NCBI RefSeq assembly: GCF_963169125.1 | Contig: NC_084800.1 | Location: 148,362,397-148,426,396, forward strand | Length of the DNA: 64,000 bases | Source: Humulus lupulus | Taxonomy: Eukaryota; Streptophyta; Magnoliopsida; Rosales; Cannabaceae | Reading direction: 5' to 3' | In this document: in pieces, positions 35,523 through 48,007 of the stretch | Layout: each line of letters starts with the position of its first letter | How positions within the stretch are numbered: position 1 is the first letter of the stretch | Program-made: the position numbers and the translations under genes | Notes under the pieces: model-generated | The model's input: the letters and a program-made list of their open reading frames with translations, nothing else | The model's database searches: none | Told to the model about the DNA's origin: nothing

Positions 35523-35911
35523 GGTGGGCTCTATTGGACCCTGATAAAAGCAAGTCCCAGGGGACAGGGACGTACGCGGGTACATTGTCAGAGTACTGGC
35601 TCAGGGTATAGTGGTGTCTACCCTGACAAAGCCAGAGTACTGGCTCAGGGCCACGCCTCTATCCACTTCATGGTCGTACATCCCATATCAGTACACGTAC
35701 TATGTACCTGACGGCTATTCTCACATTTCCAAAATACGCCTTTGCCCCAAGTTTTTTATATATTTCTAAGTGTAGAGGAGCTTGTGAGTTATGATGAGTG
35801 ACTTACCCAGTCGTCCTCATCAATTCTTGCTTAGAACCTGTTATACCCAAAAATTGGAGAATGCATCCAAGGAGGCTAAGGAGAATGCATTCTAGGAGAG
35901 TTAAGGGGAGT

Positions 35912-36019
35912 GGTCCTAGGAGACCTGAAGGAGGATGTGGTCTTAGGAGACCCCAAGGAGAAAATGGTCTTAGGAGACCCCAAGGAGGATGTGGTCCTAA
36001 GAGACCCCAAAGGTGTGTA
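35912..36019. repeat. 27-bp tandem repeat, four units
   Basis: Units ggtcYtaggagaccccaagg with variable tails start at 35912, 35939, 35966 and 35993. The period is a multiple of three, which produces a spurious open frame (GGCGLRRPQ-type repeats); there is no sign that this is translated. Confidence 0.9.
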
Positions 36020-36217
36020 GGAGGCAAGCCTCCCAAAGTTTCCTAAGTGTTGGCTCGAACATGTCCAAGGTAAGTAGCTAAGGAGGAGGAGTCTCATGCA
36101 AGAGGAATGAGACTTAGATTTTGATAAGGAGAGCCTATACAGTGTTCGATCGGACATGTTTGGGGGATGCTAAAGGAGGTTTCCTAAATCTTGTCCAAGG
36201 TGAGTGTTGAATATCAT

Positions 36218-36477
36218 GGTGAGGTTGCCTCAATGTTGTCCAAGGTGAGGTTGCCTCAATGTTGTCCAAGGTGAGGTTGCCTCAATGTTGTTCAAGGTGA
36301 GGTTGCCTCAATGTTGTCCAAGGTGAGGTTGCCTCAATGTTGTCCAAGGTGAGGTTGCCTCAATGTTGTTCAAGGTGAGGTTGCCTCAATGTTGTCCAAG
36401 GTGAGGTTGCCTCAATGTTGTTCAAGGTGAGGTTGCCTCAATGTTGTTCAAGGTGAGGTTGCCTCAATGTTGTCCAA
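36218..36477. repeat. 26-bp minisatellite, ten units
   Basis: Ten head-to-tail units beginning ggtgaggttgcctcaatg, exactly 26 bp each, differing only at a C/T site near the unit end (gtccaa or gttcaa). Partial units flank it on both sides. Such uniformity suggests recent expansion by unequal exchange or slippage. Confidence 0.97.
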
Positions 36478-37041
36478 GGTGAGGTGCCAAGGAGGTTGCC
36501 TCGGACCACCTTGGTCCGAGGAGAAGCCAAGGAGATTGGTTCAAGGAGGAACATGGCATGCTAGAGGAGAGTGCATGTTAGAGGAGAGAAGTGAATCTTC
36601 CCCTTCGTGCTTGCGGAAGGTAGTCCACGGGTAGCTGCGCGTCACTCCTAGACCGGTTAGGCCTTGCTATGCGAGGCCTTTCCCTCACAAGGCCTTTATG
36701 CAAGTGTCAACTTCTGGTTACCTCATGCCCATACCACCTAGGAGTTACCACACGCCTTTGGCACCACACGCCGATGTGCACAAGGGTAGTGACGCATAGA
36801 GCGAGGCATGTCCCGAAGCACCGTCCCGTTAGCATGAGTTTTATATTCTCTAAGATGCCTCGTAGTATAGAGGTTCTCTTGAATGGAATTCACAAGGGAA
36901 GATTTCCCAGATTCACACGTGTCATGTAGTAAGATGTTGCATTGTGCTTTTTGTAATGACCTCTACTCCTGTGCCAATCCACTATTGTCCTCGTCTTGTT
37001 TGTAGTGAGTGTTCACCCTTTCTTGTCATTCTTACCATTTC

Positions 37042-38517
37042 TGTAATGCCCTACTTCCTTAGAGCTGTTACTAAGTGAGTTTAAAACGTGCATTCAACTC
37101 GCTAATCGAGATTTTAAGACAAACATGTAATTAAACCATAAACAGAGTCATAAACTTTGAAAATAATTCCATTTACTGAAAATCATAAAGTGTTTAACAT
37201 TTAGGATCCCAAAACACTGTTTAGAAATGTTTACAACACATAAATACAAGCATAGTCAACTAGACGACAAAATCTAGGTTTAGCACAATCATCTCCCAAA
37301 ATACCCCTGGCCAAGGTAGCCAGATCGGCCAAACATGTACGCACTGCTTCATGCTCTCCGTACTCATGGTTTGTTGAATTTTCCTTTCCCTTTACCTGCA
37401 TCACAGAGCACCCGTGAGCTGAAGCCCATCAAGAAAACTCTCACAAGCAGATAACATATGCATATCAAACACTTAGGATACAAACAAGCCATCAATAGGC
37501 AATACACATACGACCATGTCGACCCAGGCGCTTTACCAGGCCCTGGGTTCGCGGTCCACACCGTAAGGATATCATAGGTATCCTTTAGGGTCTCGCCTTG
37601 GCAACTCGCACTCTGCGTGCTAAATGCTGCTCCCGAATCCTTGTCGCACTCAGCCTTGCACTCCATGTGCTTAACGCCATTCCCGACTCCTTGCCATTCC
37701 CGGCCTTGCCGTCCACGACCTGCGCCGTTCCCAGCCCTTGCCGAACATTAACACACATGAGTACATAGCATAATAAAGCAAATACTGAACATGAATAAAC
37801 TCAATCAAAGGGTTACGGCCCGCAACACAATCATATAGGGCCCTGCCCTGCATACAAGCTCTATGGGAACAGTAGTTTTCTTACCTGTGTCCTGAGCTTT
37901 CCAAGCACCGATGTCCCGAGCACAGTCCCCTAATTCGAGCCTCGCCGAAACCCTAGTCACAATGCATTAAAAATATTCATCCATCAAATTCCAATCCACT
38001 TAATAACTTCGAGCCATAATTCTAATCTCCGGGACCCTGAATTCTATCAATTCGGGTGATAAAATCCATCCCGAGCCTTAACCTTTGAGTTTCCAAGCCT
38101 AAACGCACCTTAAAGCTCAAAATTGCACTAAGAGTCGTGGCCCCATGAGGCCATGCCACGGCCCGCCCACAAAACAGAGAGCAACCCCAAATCAGAGTAG
38201 GCACATTGCGGCCCTTGCTAGAGCATGTCGCGGCCCGCCCTTCTTCCGGGCCACAAAAATGCTTCAAAGGGCCGTGGCTCAGCAAGAACAATGCCACGGC
38301 TCGACCCTTCAAACCCAGAAAAATCCTCCATTAATGACACAAAAACCCAACCAATTTATCCCAAAATCAACCCAATAATACAAACCATTAATCATAGAAG
38401 TCCTAAAACAGTTTCAGCAGCAAAACCTAGCAAGAACTTAGCTCAAAACCTCATCAAACTCATAGAATGATACATCACCCAAAACACATGCAACACTATA
38501 ATATTCAGGTTAAAACC
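37042..38517 (-). mobile_element. 3' LTR of the 37-44 kb gypsy, 5'-truncated
   Basis: It is collinear with the 5' LTR from its 3' end up to about position 38517, where the sequence switches to RNase H coding DNA (RQRRWLEL). The two LTRs are very similar base by base. This copy keeps about 75 bases near 38165-38240 that the other LTR has lost between two ccacggcccRccc repeats. Confidence 0.9.
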
Positions 38518-40375
38518 AACTCCAGCCACCGTCTCTGGCGCATATTCAGATCCTTCTGAGTAAAGAAGTACTTCAAACTCTTGTGTTCAGTGTATATCTC
38601 ACACTTCTCACCATATAGATAATGTCTCCGAATGTTAAGTGAGAATACCACCGCTGCCAACTCCAGATCATGCGTGGGATTTCTCTACTCATATTCTTTC
38701 AACTGTCTCGATGCATAGGCTATCATCTTACAATCTTGCATTAGCACACATCCCAAACCCTGTCTGGAAGCATCACAATAAACCACGAACTTCTCATTAT
38801 CCGTCGGCAGACTCAACACTGGCGCTATGATCAATCGCCGCTTTAACTCTTCAAAACTATTCTCACATATGTCTGTCCAACCATACTTTGTCTTCTTCTT
38901 TGTCAATTCTATCAACGGCATAGTTATCCTGGAGAATCCTTCAACAAACTGTCGATAATATCCTGCCAAACCTAGAAAACTCCTCACTTCAGGAACATTG
39001 CTCAGTCTAGGCCAATCTCTCACTGCCTCTGTCTTACTTGGGTCAACCAGAATCCCCTCCTTACTGACGACATGGCCCAGAAATGTAACTTGCAGTAACC
39101 AGAACTCGCACTTGCTGAACTTATCATATAACCTATGCTCCCTTAACCGATGCAATACCAACCGCAAATGCTGCTCATGCTCTATCTCTGACTGAGAGTA
39201 CACCAAGATGTCATCAATGAACACAATCACAAAATTATCAAAATAATTCTTGAAAACCCTATTCACCATATCCATAAAAGTCGTTGGGGCAATGGTTAAT
39301 CCAAAGCACATAACCAGGAATTCATAATGTCCATATCTCGTTCGGAAAGTGGTCTTTGGTATGTCCTCCTCTTTAATCCTTAACTGACGGTAACCTGATC
39401 GGAGGTCTATCTTGGAAAACACTGTTCTTCCCTGTAACTGATCAAATAAATTGTCGATCCTAGGCGGTGGACACTTGTTCTTAATGATTAACTTATTTAG
39501 CTCCCTGTAGTCAATACACATCCTAAGAGATCCATCCTTCTTCTTGACGAACAACACAGGAGCACCCCATGGCGAGAAACTCGACCTAATGAACCCCAAA
39601 TCAAGTATCTCCTGCAACTGAATCTTCAACTCCTCTAACATTGTTGGAGCCATTCTGTAAGGTGTCCGGGATACTGGCTTCGCCCCTGGCGCTAACTCTA
39701 TAACAAAATCAATCTCCCACTGCGGCGACAATCCTGGCAGATCTGCTGGAAATAAATCCGGAAACTCACACACCAATCTAGTCTCACCCAGTCCAACCGA
39801 CACTACCCTAGAGGTATCCACAACATTCGCTAGGAATCCTATGCAACCTTCCTACATCAGGTCTCTAGCCTTCAGTGCTGAAATCATAGGTACTCGCGGA
39901 CCACCAACTGTCCCCACAAATACAAAGGGTACCTCTCCTTCTGGTTCAAAAGTCACCATCCTGCGCTTGCAATCAATCTTCGCCCCATACTTCGATAACC
40001 AATCCATTCCCAGGATCATATCGAAGTCATCCATCGCAAGCTCAATCAGATCAGCAAACAATTCCCTACCATCTACCTCTACTGGTAAAGCTCTAATCCT
40101 CCTCCTAGAGACTACCAGTTCTCCAGTCGGCAACAAAGTCTAAAAACCCCTAGCATACAAAACACTAGGTCTACACAGCTGATCTATCACTCTAGCAGAC
40201 ACAAACGAATGAGTAGCTCCCGAATCAAACAATGCAGTACAAGAAGAGCCAACACTAGAAATCTGACCTATCACAACCGAGGGGCTAGCCTCCGCCTCAG
40301 TCTGAGTCAAAGTATATTCTCTGGCAGGAGCGAGACTGTCGCCCTGCTTCGGCTCCTCTTTCTTGACTTGTGGGC
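38518..40375 (-). pseudogene. gypsy protease, reverse transcriptase, partial RNase H
   Basis: Protease: TALFDSGATHSFVSARVID intact, followed by a TAG at 40140-40142 and the rest (FDMILGMDWLSKYGA) to a TAG at 39852-39854. RT runs open from 39821 with [42 protein letters not shown] and an intact FIDDILVYS box near 39200-39221. RNase H begins [17 protein letters not shown] and meets a TAG at 38685-38687; it is then cut by the deletion at 38518. The stops are mostly TAG where CAG is likely. Confidence 0.92.
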
Positions 40376-41424
40376 AGTCCCTCTTCAGATGATTGGCACT
40401 ACCACAGAAAAAGTAGGCCCTAATCCTACACTGACCTTGGTGTCGTCATCTGCACCATGGACACACTAGAAAACTCCTCCAATTGTCACTTCTGCCCTGA
40501 CGGCCAGTAGAAGCACCCCGTGCCCTCCTATCTAAAATGGGAGGAACAAAGGAATCTGGGGCCTTCCTCTTTTGTGAAATAGAGCCACCACCCGGACTAG
40601 ATCTAATAAAAGGAGGCACTGTCCTCCTAGCATTACGCCTAACAGTGCTTTCCTTCCAGATCTGATCTTTGGCCCCCTCAGCTGTAAGGGCCTTGTCTAC
40701 AACCTGAGCATAGGTAGTAGTCTCTCGATCCAAGGTGATCTTCATGGGCAATCAAAAAATTCAATCCCCGTATAAATCTATCTCTTCTTGCCACATCAGT
40801 CAGAACTAAATCTAGTGCAAACTTCACCAATCTATTGAATCTCAAAGAATACTGAGTCACGGTCAACCGATTCTGAGTTAGGTTGATGAACTCGTCAATC
40901 TTCGCAGCTCGAACTTCAACACTGTAATACTTCTCATTGAATATGTTTCTGAACTCTTCCTAAGTCGTAATGGTCACATTCCTGCTCTGAACTACCACGT
41001 CCCACCAGATGCGGACATCCTCTCTAAACATGTAGCTAGCACAAGCTACCCTTTCATTTCCCTCAACCCTCATAAAATCCAGAATTGAGGAAATCATATT
41101 CATCCACTGCTCTGCCCGCAGTGGGTCTGATCCACCCTCAAAGGTGGGAGGATGCAATTTCCTGAACCTCTCATACAAAGGTTCCCACATGTTCTCCCCA
41201 ACATTCTGAACCGGCACTGGCCCCACAACCTGTTGAACTGGCAACCTAGTAACCTGTGGTAGGGCCTGCAGCCTTAATTGCCGAAGTTCTTCCTCTGTTC
41301 GTTGCAGCCTTGCCTCCATTTTGGCAAACATCTCTAGCCAATTTTGTGGGGCAGGTGGAGGGTCCTGACCCTGGCTATCATCCTCGGCCCTACTGCCGCG
41401 GATTCTAGATGATTGTCGAGCCAT
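40376..41424 (-). pseudogene. gypsy gag, three breaks
   Basis: Start MARQSSRIRGSRAEDD at 41424. The capsid shows FEGGSDPLRAEQWMN, WWDVVVQSRNV, a TAG at 40960-40962 in place of Trp, FRNIFNEKYYS, VARRDRFIRGLN, a frameshift near 40745, and ALTAEGAKDQIWKE. In the zinc region the first Cys of the CCHC knuckle appears changed to Tyr (AYFFCGSANHLKRDC). It is the best-preserved relative of the gag at 13480. Confidence 0.9.
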
Positions 41425-41748
41425 CTCAACAAATATGCCTGCAATCAACGATGTCGCTCATCAAGCATGATAACAACATCCAAAACCACCTCCCAATCAC
41501 ATCAGCCAACCATAGACAACAATCCACATAACATACAGAAAACATATAACACACAACGTGCCATGCTCTGGCATCATGCATATGTTAACTCATTCATCAT
41601 GCTCTATATGAAATAAGCAGGCAAACAGGGCATTCAAGCACTTATTCAAGTACATTAGTCAATCATACCAACCAACCTTGAGTCGAGTTTGTCACTGACA
41701 GTGAGCGTACATGTTCGGTCAATCTCCAGAACAATAAACCTTGGCTCA

Positions 41749-41759
41749 CTCTGATACCA
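41749..41759 (-). other. primer binding site, methionine tRNA type
   Basis: The minus strand reads TGGTATCAGAG three bases after the LTR end (CGTTACA). It continues tgagcc, one base from the canonical gcgagcc of the copy at 13133. Confidence 0.9.
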
Positions 41760-41762
41760 AGT

Positions 41763-43812
41763 TGTAACGCCCTACTTCCTTAGAGCCTTTACTAAGTGAG
41801 TTTAAAACGTGCATTCAACTCGCTAATCGAGGTTTTAAGATAAACGTGTAATTAAACCATAAACAGAGCCATAAACTTTGAAAATAATTCCATTTACTGA
41901 AAATCATAAATTTTTTAACATTTGGGATCCCAAAAAACTGTTTAGAAATGTTTACAACACATAAATATAAGCAGAGTCGACTAGACGAAAAAATCTAGGT
42001 TTAGCACAATCATCTCTCAAAATACCCCTGGCCGAGGCAGCCAGGCAGGCCAAACTTGTACGCGCCACTTCACGCTCTCTGTACTCATGGTTGGTTGACT
42101 TTTCCTTTGCCCTAGCCTGCACCACAGAGCACTCGTGAGACGAAGCCCAGCAAGAAAACTCTCACAAGCAGATAACATATGCATATCAAACACTTAGCAT
42201 ACAAACAGGCCATCAATAGGCAATACACATACGGCCATGCCGACCCAAGCGCTGGGTTCGCGGTCCACACCGTAAGGATATCCATGGTATCCGTTAGTGT
42301 CTCGCCCTGGCAACTCGCACTCCGCGTGCTAAACACTGCTCCTGGCCCCTTGCTGCACTCAGCCTTGCACTCCACATGCTTAACACCGTTCCCGGCCTTG
42401 CCGACCTCGGCCTGCACCATTCCTGGCTCTAGCCAAACATTAACCCACATGCGTACATAGCATAATAAAGCAAATACTGAACATGAATAAACTCAATCAA
42501 AGGGCTGCACCCTGCAACACAATCATATAGGGCCCTGCATTGCACACAAGCTCTATGGGAACAGTAGTTTTCTTACCTGTGTCCCGACCTTTCCAAGCAC
42601 CGATGTCCCGAGCACAGTCCCCTAATCTGAGCCTTGCCGAAACCCTAGTCACAATGCATTAACAATATTCAGCCATCAAGTTCCAATCCACTTAATAACT
42701 TCGAGCCATAATTATAATCTCTAGGACCCTGAATTCTATCAATCCGAGTGATAAAATCTATCCTGAGCCTTAACCTTTGAGTTCCCAAGCCTAAACACAC
42801 CTTAAAGCTTAAAATTTTACTAAGATCTGTGGCCCCATGAGGCCATGCCACGGCCCACCCTTCTTCCAGGCCACCAAAATACTTCAAAATGTTGCGGCTC
42901 AGTAAGAACAATGCTGCAACCCGACCCTTCGAACCCAGAAAAATCCTCCATTAATGACACGAAAACCCAACCAATTTATCCCAAAATCAACCCAACAATA
43001 CAAACCATTAATCACAGAAGTCCTAAAATAGTTTCAGCAGCAAAACCTAGCAAGAACTTATCTCAAAACCTCATCAAACTCATAGAATGATCCATCACCC
43101 AATACGCATGCAACACTATAATATTTAGGTTAAAACCAGTGTGATAAACCAAGATCAAAGCTTACCTTGAGCTGAGTTAAGTCTCTGAATTTGGTCCTTA
43201 AGCCTCAAGCTTTTAGCTCCCAAGATTTCCCAGCCCAATTCCTTAGAGAAAATAAAGAGAGAGAAGACGAAATGCTTGGGTCAATTTTTACAAGTTTCTG
43301 AGTGTTTCCCTTTCTTTTGTTTTATTTAACTTAAGCTTTAAGGTTATCTCAAGGCTCAGGGTACCAAAAACGTCCCCGAGGGAAAAATGGTAAATTTTCC
43401 CCAATATTCCCTCCTAAACATTCTAATCTCAAATATATCTCCAAATACTTATTTCCATAACTTGATAATCCCATAAAACATCTAATAACCGGAATACCCC
43501 TCGACTCACCCCGAGTTGGATTCTCAATCCCGTTGTGACTTTCACGCTAACGGCTCCCTAGCTCTGTCTCGGATCGTGCTACATAGATATAACACATTTA
43601 TCTCATTTATCACATTTATGCCCTCAACAGGCTAAAATTACCGACATGCCCCTAATATCCAAACGGGGCCCACACGCATATTTAATTCAACTAAACATGC
43701 ATCTCTATCACATATTCACATAAATTCACATATTATAATCATAATTAACTTATTTCCCTCCAGGCACGCTAATCAAGGCCATAAGCCTTATTAGCAAATT
43801 TGGGTCGTTACA
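41763..43812 (-). mobile_element. 5' LTR of the 37-44 kb gypsy, complete (2050 bp)
   Basis: Both ends are present: TGTAACGACCCAAATTTGC at 43812 and gggcgttaca at 41763. It contains, on the minus strand, the blocks gcttcgtctcacgagtgc (near 42140) and tttgggatcccaaa (41921-41934), the latter about 158 bases from its 3' end. Confidence 0.93.
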
Positions 43813-43817
43813 ATTTC

Positions 43818-45005
43818 TTTCAAGATACCATATTTCCAATATCCTTATAAAACTTTGTTAGGTTTGTCCACACGTATGTTGTCCTTATTCACGATCTTAA
43901 AGTAGGTAAAATTTCTTCATTGTACTCTCCAAGTACAACCTTTATCAATTCAACTCTATATCTGTCGTTCTTTATAGGTTTCAACTTCTCCCTTATTCTT
44001 ATATTATTTTCAAAATAGTGGTGCCCAATCTCTTTCCTACTTAATGTCATTATTCAGTTGTTGAGTGTTTCTCTTTTCACCACACGAACTCCTTTAATAC
44101 AAAAAATTACCATAATTCTGGGATTCTTTCCACTGTTTCCCATCACATCCGATCTTTGCTTGAACGTCAACGAACTTTCTGCTTGTCTTTGTTTTCATAA
44201 ATCCATGTCGTATTCCTTTAAATGTGAAATCTCTTTCCACTCCATCCTTCCTTCAACATCATAGTTTTCAACTTCTCCTGCAGAGCAGAACTTAATCAAT
44301 CCTTATTGTCACCAAATCCTTTGTGATTCTTGGCTCACTGCCTGTCTTTAGTCAACTGACTATGCCAGTCCTGCTCGATGTGTTCATACAACTTACTCCC
44401 GAAAATCTTCCAATTAGAGCTCCAAGCTCACTAAATAATATGTCTTAAACTCCATGTTAAAATATTTCCTCTGTGTCAATTGTATGCGCGACTATGATTT
44501 CCTTCTCCTACTGGCTAGTCCTTGTGTCACTAGTTAATTGTTTCCATCTAGCCAACCAATCCCTCATCTCCCAACAACTTGACTCCTCAAACATTGGAGA
44601 TGATTGAATCTAAAACTTCATGAGTGACATTTGATAGTCCTTGTGGTCAGGATAATATCAAGGGAATTCCGATCATGATCTACTTAAGCTTGAGGAGTAA
44701 CATACCTTAGATGATTCCACCTCTCATCTTGAGTGTTAATAGTTCCTCAGCGTCGGAACAACATCCCTTTTTCCTCAGTCGTAAGAGTTGATTGATCGCC
44801 TTTTCTGCCTCCTTGCCAAACTCTTACCAACCAATACATGTTGAAATGAACACAACATGACTTCATAAATTGTTGACAACCTACAACCAAACATACAAAA
44901 GAATCAACAAACAAACTACACAAAAGCTAGTAGTACAACATCAATAAGTATACATGGAAAATCATAGATAACACATATAACACACATCGAAAGCACACCA
45001 TAAGT
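43818..45005. other. no recognised gene or repeat family
   Basis: This is continuous with the DNA left of 37037 before the gypsy insertion. It is pyrimidine-rich on the plus strand and has no long frame. Text near 43990 read on the minus strand (EKLKPIKNDRYRVEL) is faintly reminiscent of an integrase tail, too weak for a call. It is probably old transposon DNA. Confidence 0.3.
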
Positions 45006-45480
45006 GTAGCGCACCAATTTTTTTTATTATTATTAAATTTTGTCCTTCATTTTAATTTATAAAATTTTAAGTGTTAATTGTATTTGAATTTTTTTGAAGA
45101 AAATAAATTATTTGTATTTTGTTAATTTATTTATGTAATATATTGTAAATATGAGTAATTGAGTATTGGTTGTGTGCACTAAGGTGCATGGTTAGTAGAA
45201 ATGAACCATAGCACTTGTGTGTGTGCATGCAATAGTTTCTCCCATGCATTATTATTTTTATTATATTTAGTCTTTATTTTATTTTATTTAATTAATTGAG
45301 AAGAAAAAGAAAGGGAAAGAAAGAGTGTGTGGGTGTGTGGAAGAGAAGGAAATGGTGAGATTTATTTTCCCATTTATTTTTAAATTTAAATCAATTATAT
45401 TATATGCCTTTTAGCTAATTTGGGTGAGAAAAATCATTATGTAATTATGAAATGGTGAGATTTATTTCCCACTTATTCTT
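45006..45480. mobile_element. LTR-like fragment, unknown family
   Basis: It begins tgtagcgcacc after a change of composition, is very AT-rich and holds a duplicated phrase gaaatggtgagatttatt (about 45352 and 45451). The other end is lost in copia LTR sequence. It could instead be simple AT-rich filler. Confidence 0.3.
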
Positions 45481-48007
45481 GGTGATACTCTGTGACTGAA
45501 ATGATACTAGGGTTAGTGAAATTGAAGGAATGACTAATACATTCAGCTGCGTATAATTTAATTGTTCTTATCATTATCTTTGTTTAAATTCAATTATAAA
45601 AACATGTTTTATGTAATGACCCAAATTTACTAATAAGGGTCAGGGCCTATTTAGCGTGGCTGGAGAGCAATAGGTGGTTTAGTATTATTATATGTGAATT
45701 TTCATGAGTATGTGATTGGAGATGCATGTTTAGGTGAATTAAATATGCAAGTGGGCCCCATCTGGCTATTAGGGGCATGATTGTAATTTTAGCTCGTTGA
45801 GAGCGTAAATGTGATATACCTGTGAAATATCTGTGTTGCACGATCCGAGACAGTCCTAGGGAGTAGTTTGCTAGAAAGTCACAACGTGGTCGAAAATTCG
45901 ACTCGGGCCGAGTCGAGGGGTAATTCGGGTGATAGACATTTTATGGGGTTATCGGGTTATGAAAATAAACATTTTGAGATATATTTGAAGATAGAATGTT
46001 TAGGAGGGAATATTGGGGAAATTTACCATTTTTCCCTCGAGGACATTTTTGGCACCCCAAGTCTTTGAGGAACTCCCGAACTCGAACATTTGGCGATCTC
46101 AGATGTGTCGATATCAATGGTGACTCATTATTTCGATGAATCATTTCTTTGGACAGAGGAGGATTATGTAAACACTTACTCGAAATCTCACTTATCAGAT
46201 TCCATTGTGGAAGACAGAATTTTTTCTGAAGAATTCGCCATGATACATCTAATCCATGCATAACCTTATAGACTTAAGTTAAATAAAACAAAATATAGGA
46301 AACCCTTAGAATTCTCTAAACTGACCCTGTCTCCTTCTCTATCTCTCTCTCTTTTCTTCTCTCCTTCAGAAGTTTGGGGAAACCTTGGAGAATTTCATCT
46401 GGGATTTTGGGAGCTAGAGGCTTGGAGCTTAGGGAACTGATTTAGGGATTCACTTCTGCCCAAGGTAGGCTTTTTAATTTGTTGAATTGTATTGAATTGC
46501 AACTGGTTTTCTGTTGAAATGTTAGAGTTTTTCATGTGCGATCGATGAAGGATCATTCTTGAGATTTGATGAGGTTGAGCGCTAGTTCTTTGTTAGGTTT
46601 TGTTATAGAAAGCATAGTAGAGATTCTTTGATTGATGGTTTGGATTGTTGGTTTGATTTTGGGGATAATTGAATTGGTTTTTGTGGTAAAAATGGTAATT
46701 TTTTCTGGGCTCCAGGGGTCAGGCCGTGACGCTGTTCTTGCTGAGTCGCGACCCCTTAGAACAAAGGGACGTCTGGAATTGGAGGCGTGCCGCGGCGTCC
46801 TTCAGGAAGGGCTGCGGCGTGTGTAGGCTAAAATGAGGCAGGGCCTCTGGTTGAGCTGGGGGCCGCGACATGAGTTCTTACGGCCGCAGAACTTAGTGCA
46901 TTTTTGGGCTTTAAAGTGTGTTTAGGCTTGGGAACTCAAAGGTTAAGGCTCGGGATGGATTTTATCACCTGGATTGATAGAACTTAAGGTTTCGGAGACT
47001 AGAATTATGACCCAAAGTTATTTAATGGATTAGAACTTGATGGACGGATATTTTTTGTGCGTTGTGACTAGGTTTTCAGTGAGGCTTAGACTAGGGGACT
47101 GTGCTTGGGACATCGGTGATTTGAAAGCTCGGGACACAGGTAAGAAAACTATTGTTCCTGTAGAGCTTGTGTTGCAGGACACGGCCCCATATGATTGTGT
47201 TGTAGGGAACAACCCTGTGTGATTGTTAATCATGTTTAAATATATGTTTAATTATGATATGTGTGCGTATATAGGATGTGAATGGTGCGGGCCAAGTACG
47301 ACGAACGCCGGGAATGGCGTAGGCTGAGAACGGCAAGGGGCAGGGAGCAGTGTTTAGCACGTGGAGTGCGAGTTACCAGGGTGAGACCCTAAAGGATACC
47401 TGAGATATCCTCATAGTGTGGACCGTGAATCCAGGGCCTGGGATGGCATGGCCGTACGTGTATAGCCTGGTGACGGCTTGTTTATATGTTAAATGTTTGA
47501 TATGCATATAATATCTACTTGTGAGGGTTTTCTTGTTGGGCTTCGGCTCTTGGGTGCTCTATGGTGCAGGTAAGGGAAAGGGCAAGGGGAAAGTCAACAA
47601 ACCATGAGTACAGAGAGCGTGAAGCAGCACGTACATGTTTGGCTTGTTGGCTGCTACGGCCAGGGGTTTTTTGGGAGATGATTGTACTGAACCTGAATTT
47701 TGTCGTTTAGTGGACTCTGATTATATTTTTGAGTTGTAAATATTTCTAAACAGTATTTTGGGATCCCAAATGTCAAACGCTTTATAATTTTTAGTAAATG
47801 ATTTATTTTCAAAGTTTATGACTCTGATTATGGTTTAATTACACTTTTGTCTTAAAACCTCGATTAGTGAGTTAATTGCACATTTTAAACTCACTTAGTA
47901 ACGGCTCTAAGGTAGTAGGGCATTACATTTTACGTTTTCTTATATTAATTTTTTTAATATTAGATTTACATGAAAATAAACAACAGCATGTATAAGTTTT
48001 CCCAACA
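45481..48007 (-). mobile_element. copia LTR 5' fragment, split by a solo LTR
   Basis: The minus strand starts TGTTGGGAAAACTTATAC at 48007 and, once the solo LTR 45612-47927 is removed, continues through tttattttcatgtaaatct to gtcattccttca and gtatcacca, in step with the copia LTR at 30099. Only about 210 bases of copia LTR remain. Its first base is fused to a gypsy protease frame. Confidence 0.75.
45612..47927 (+). mobile_element. solo LTR (2316 bp) with target duplication TTTTA
   Basis: Ends are TGTAATGACCC and GGGCATTACA; flanks TTTTA at 45607-45611 and 47928-47932 are identical. It has no internal region. It is a plus-strand relative of the 5' LTR at 41763-43812 (shared gtacatgtttgg, ctacggccagggg, tttgggatccca). 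It holds GC-rich text around 46720-46880. Confidence 0.95.

Larger units (their letters stand above)
31400..37036 (-). mobile_element. Tat-lineage gypsy element 1, 3'-truncated
   Basis: Minus-strand order: LTR (35323 to about 37036), primer site, gag, protease, RT, RNase H and the first residues of a second RNase H (LHVDGASNEG), where it is cut and joined to copia LTR sequence. The second RNase H after the retroviral-type one is diagnostic of the Tat/Ogre group. Integrase and the 3' LTR are missing. The left LTR edge is clear; the other edge is hidden by the gypsy inserted at 37042. Confidence 0.82.
35323..37036 (-). mobile_element. Tat element 1 LTR (5' LTR), repeat-rich
   Basis: It begins at tgacgataagaactcg next to the primer site. 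It contains a TATA box in the correct orientation, a 27-bp array and a 26-bp array farther upstream in the promoter half. The distal boundary was not found; the LTR or its flank is interrupted at 37042 by a gypsy insertion. Confidence 0.65.
37042..43812 (-). mobile_element. gypsy (chromovirus-like) insertion, internally deleted, TSD ATTTC
   Basis: Identical 5-mers ATTTC at 37037-37041 and 43813-43817 flank LTR ends TGTAATGCCC and CGTTACA. Minus-strand order: full LTR, primer site, gag, protease, RT, start of RNase H, then part of the second LTR. RNase H C-terminus, integrase, polypurine tract and the first quarter of the 3' LTR are gone. It interrupts the upstream side of Tat element 1 and must be younger than it. 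Confidence 0.93.

Noticed and set aside
35798..36046. Open frame with nine-residue Gly/Arg/Pro repeats
   Set aside because: A by-product of the 27-bp tandem repeat in an LTR; both strands give open frames for the same reason.
36218..36477. Possible CRISPR-like array
   Set aside because: The units are directly adjacent without spacers and lie in a plant LTR; this is a minisatellite.
43990..44264. Possible integrase tail or short gene
   Set aside because: The resemblance is limited to a few residues and no second motif supports it.
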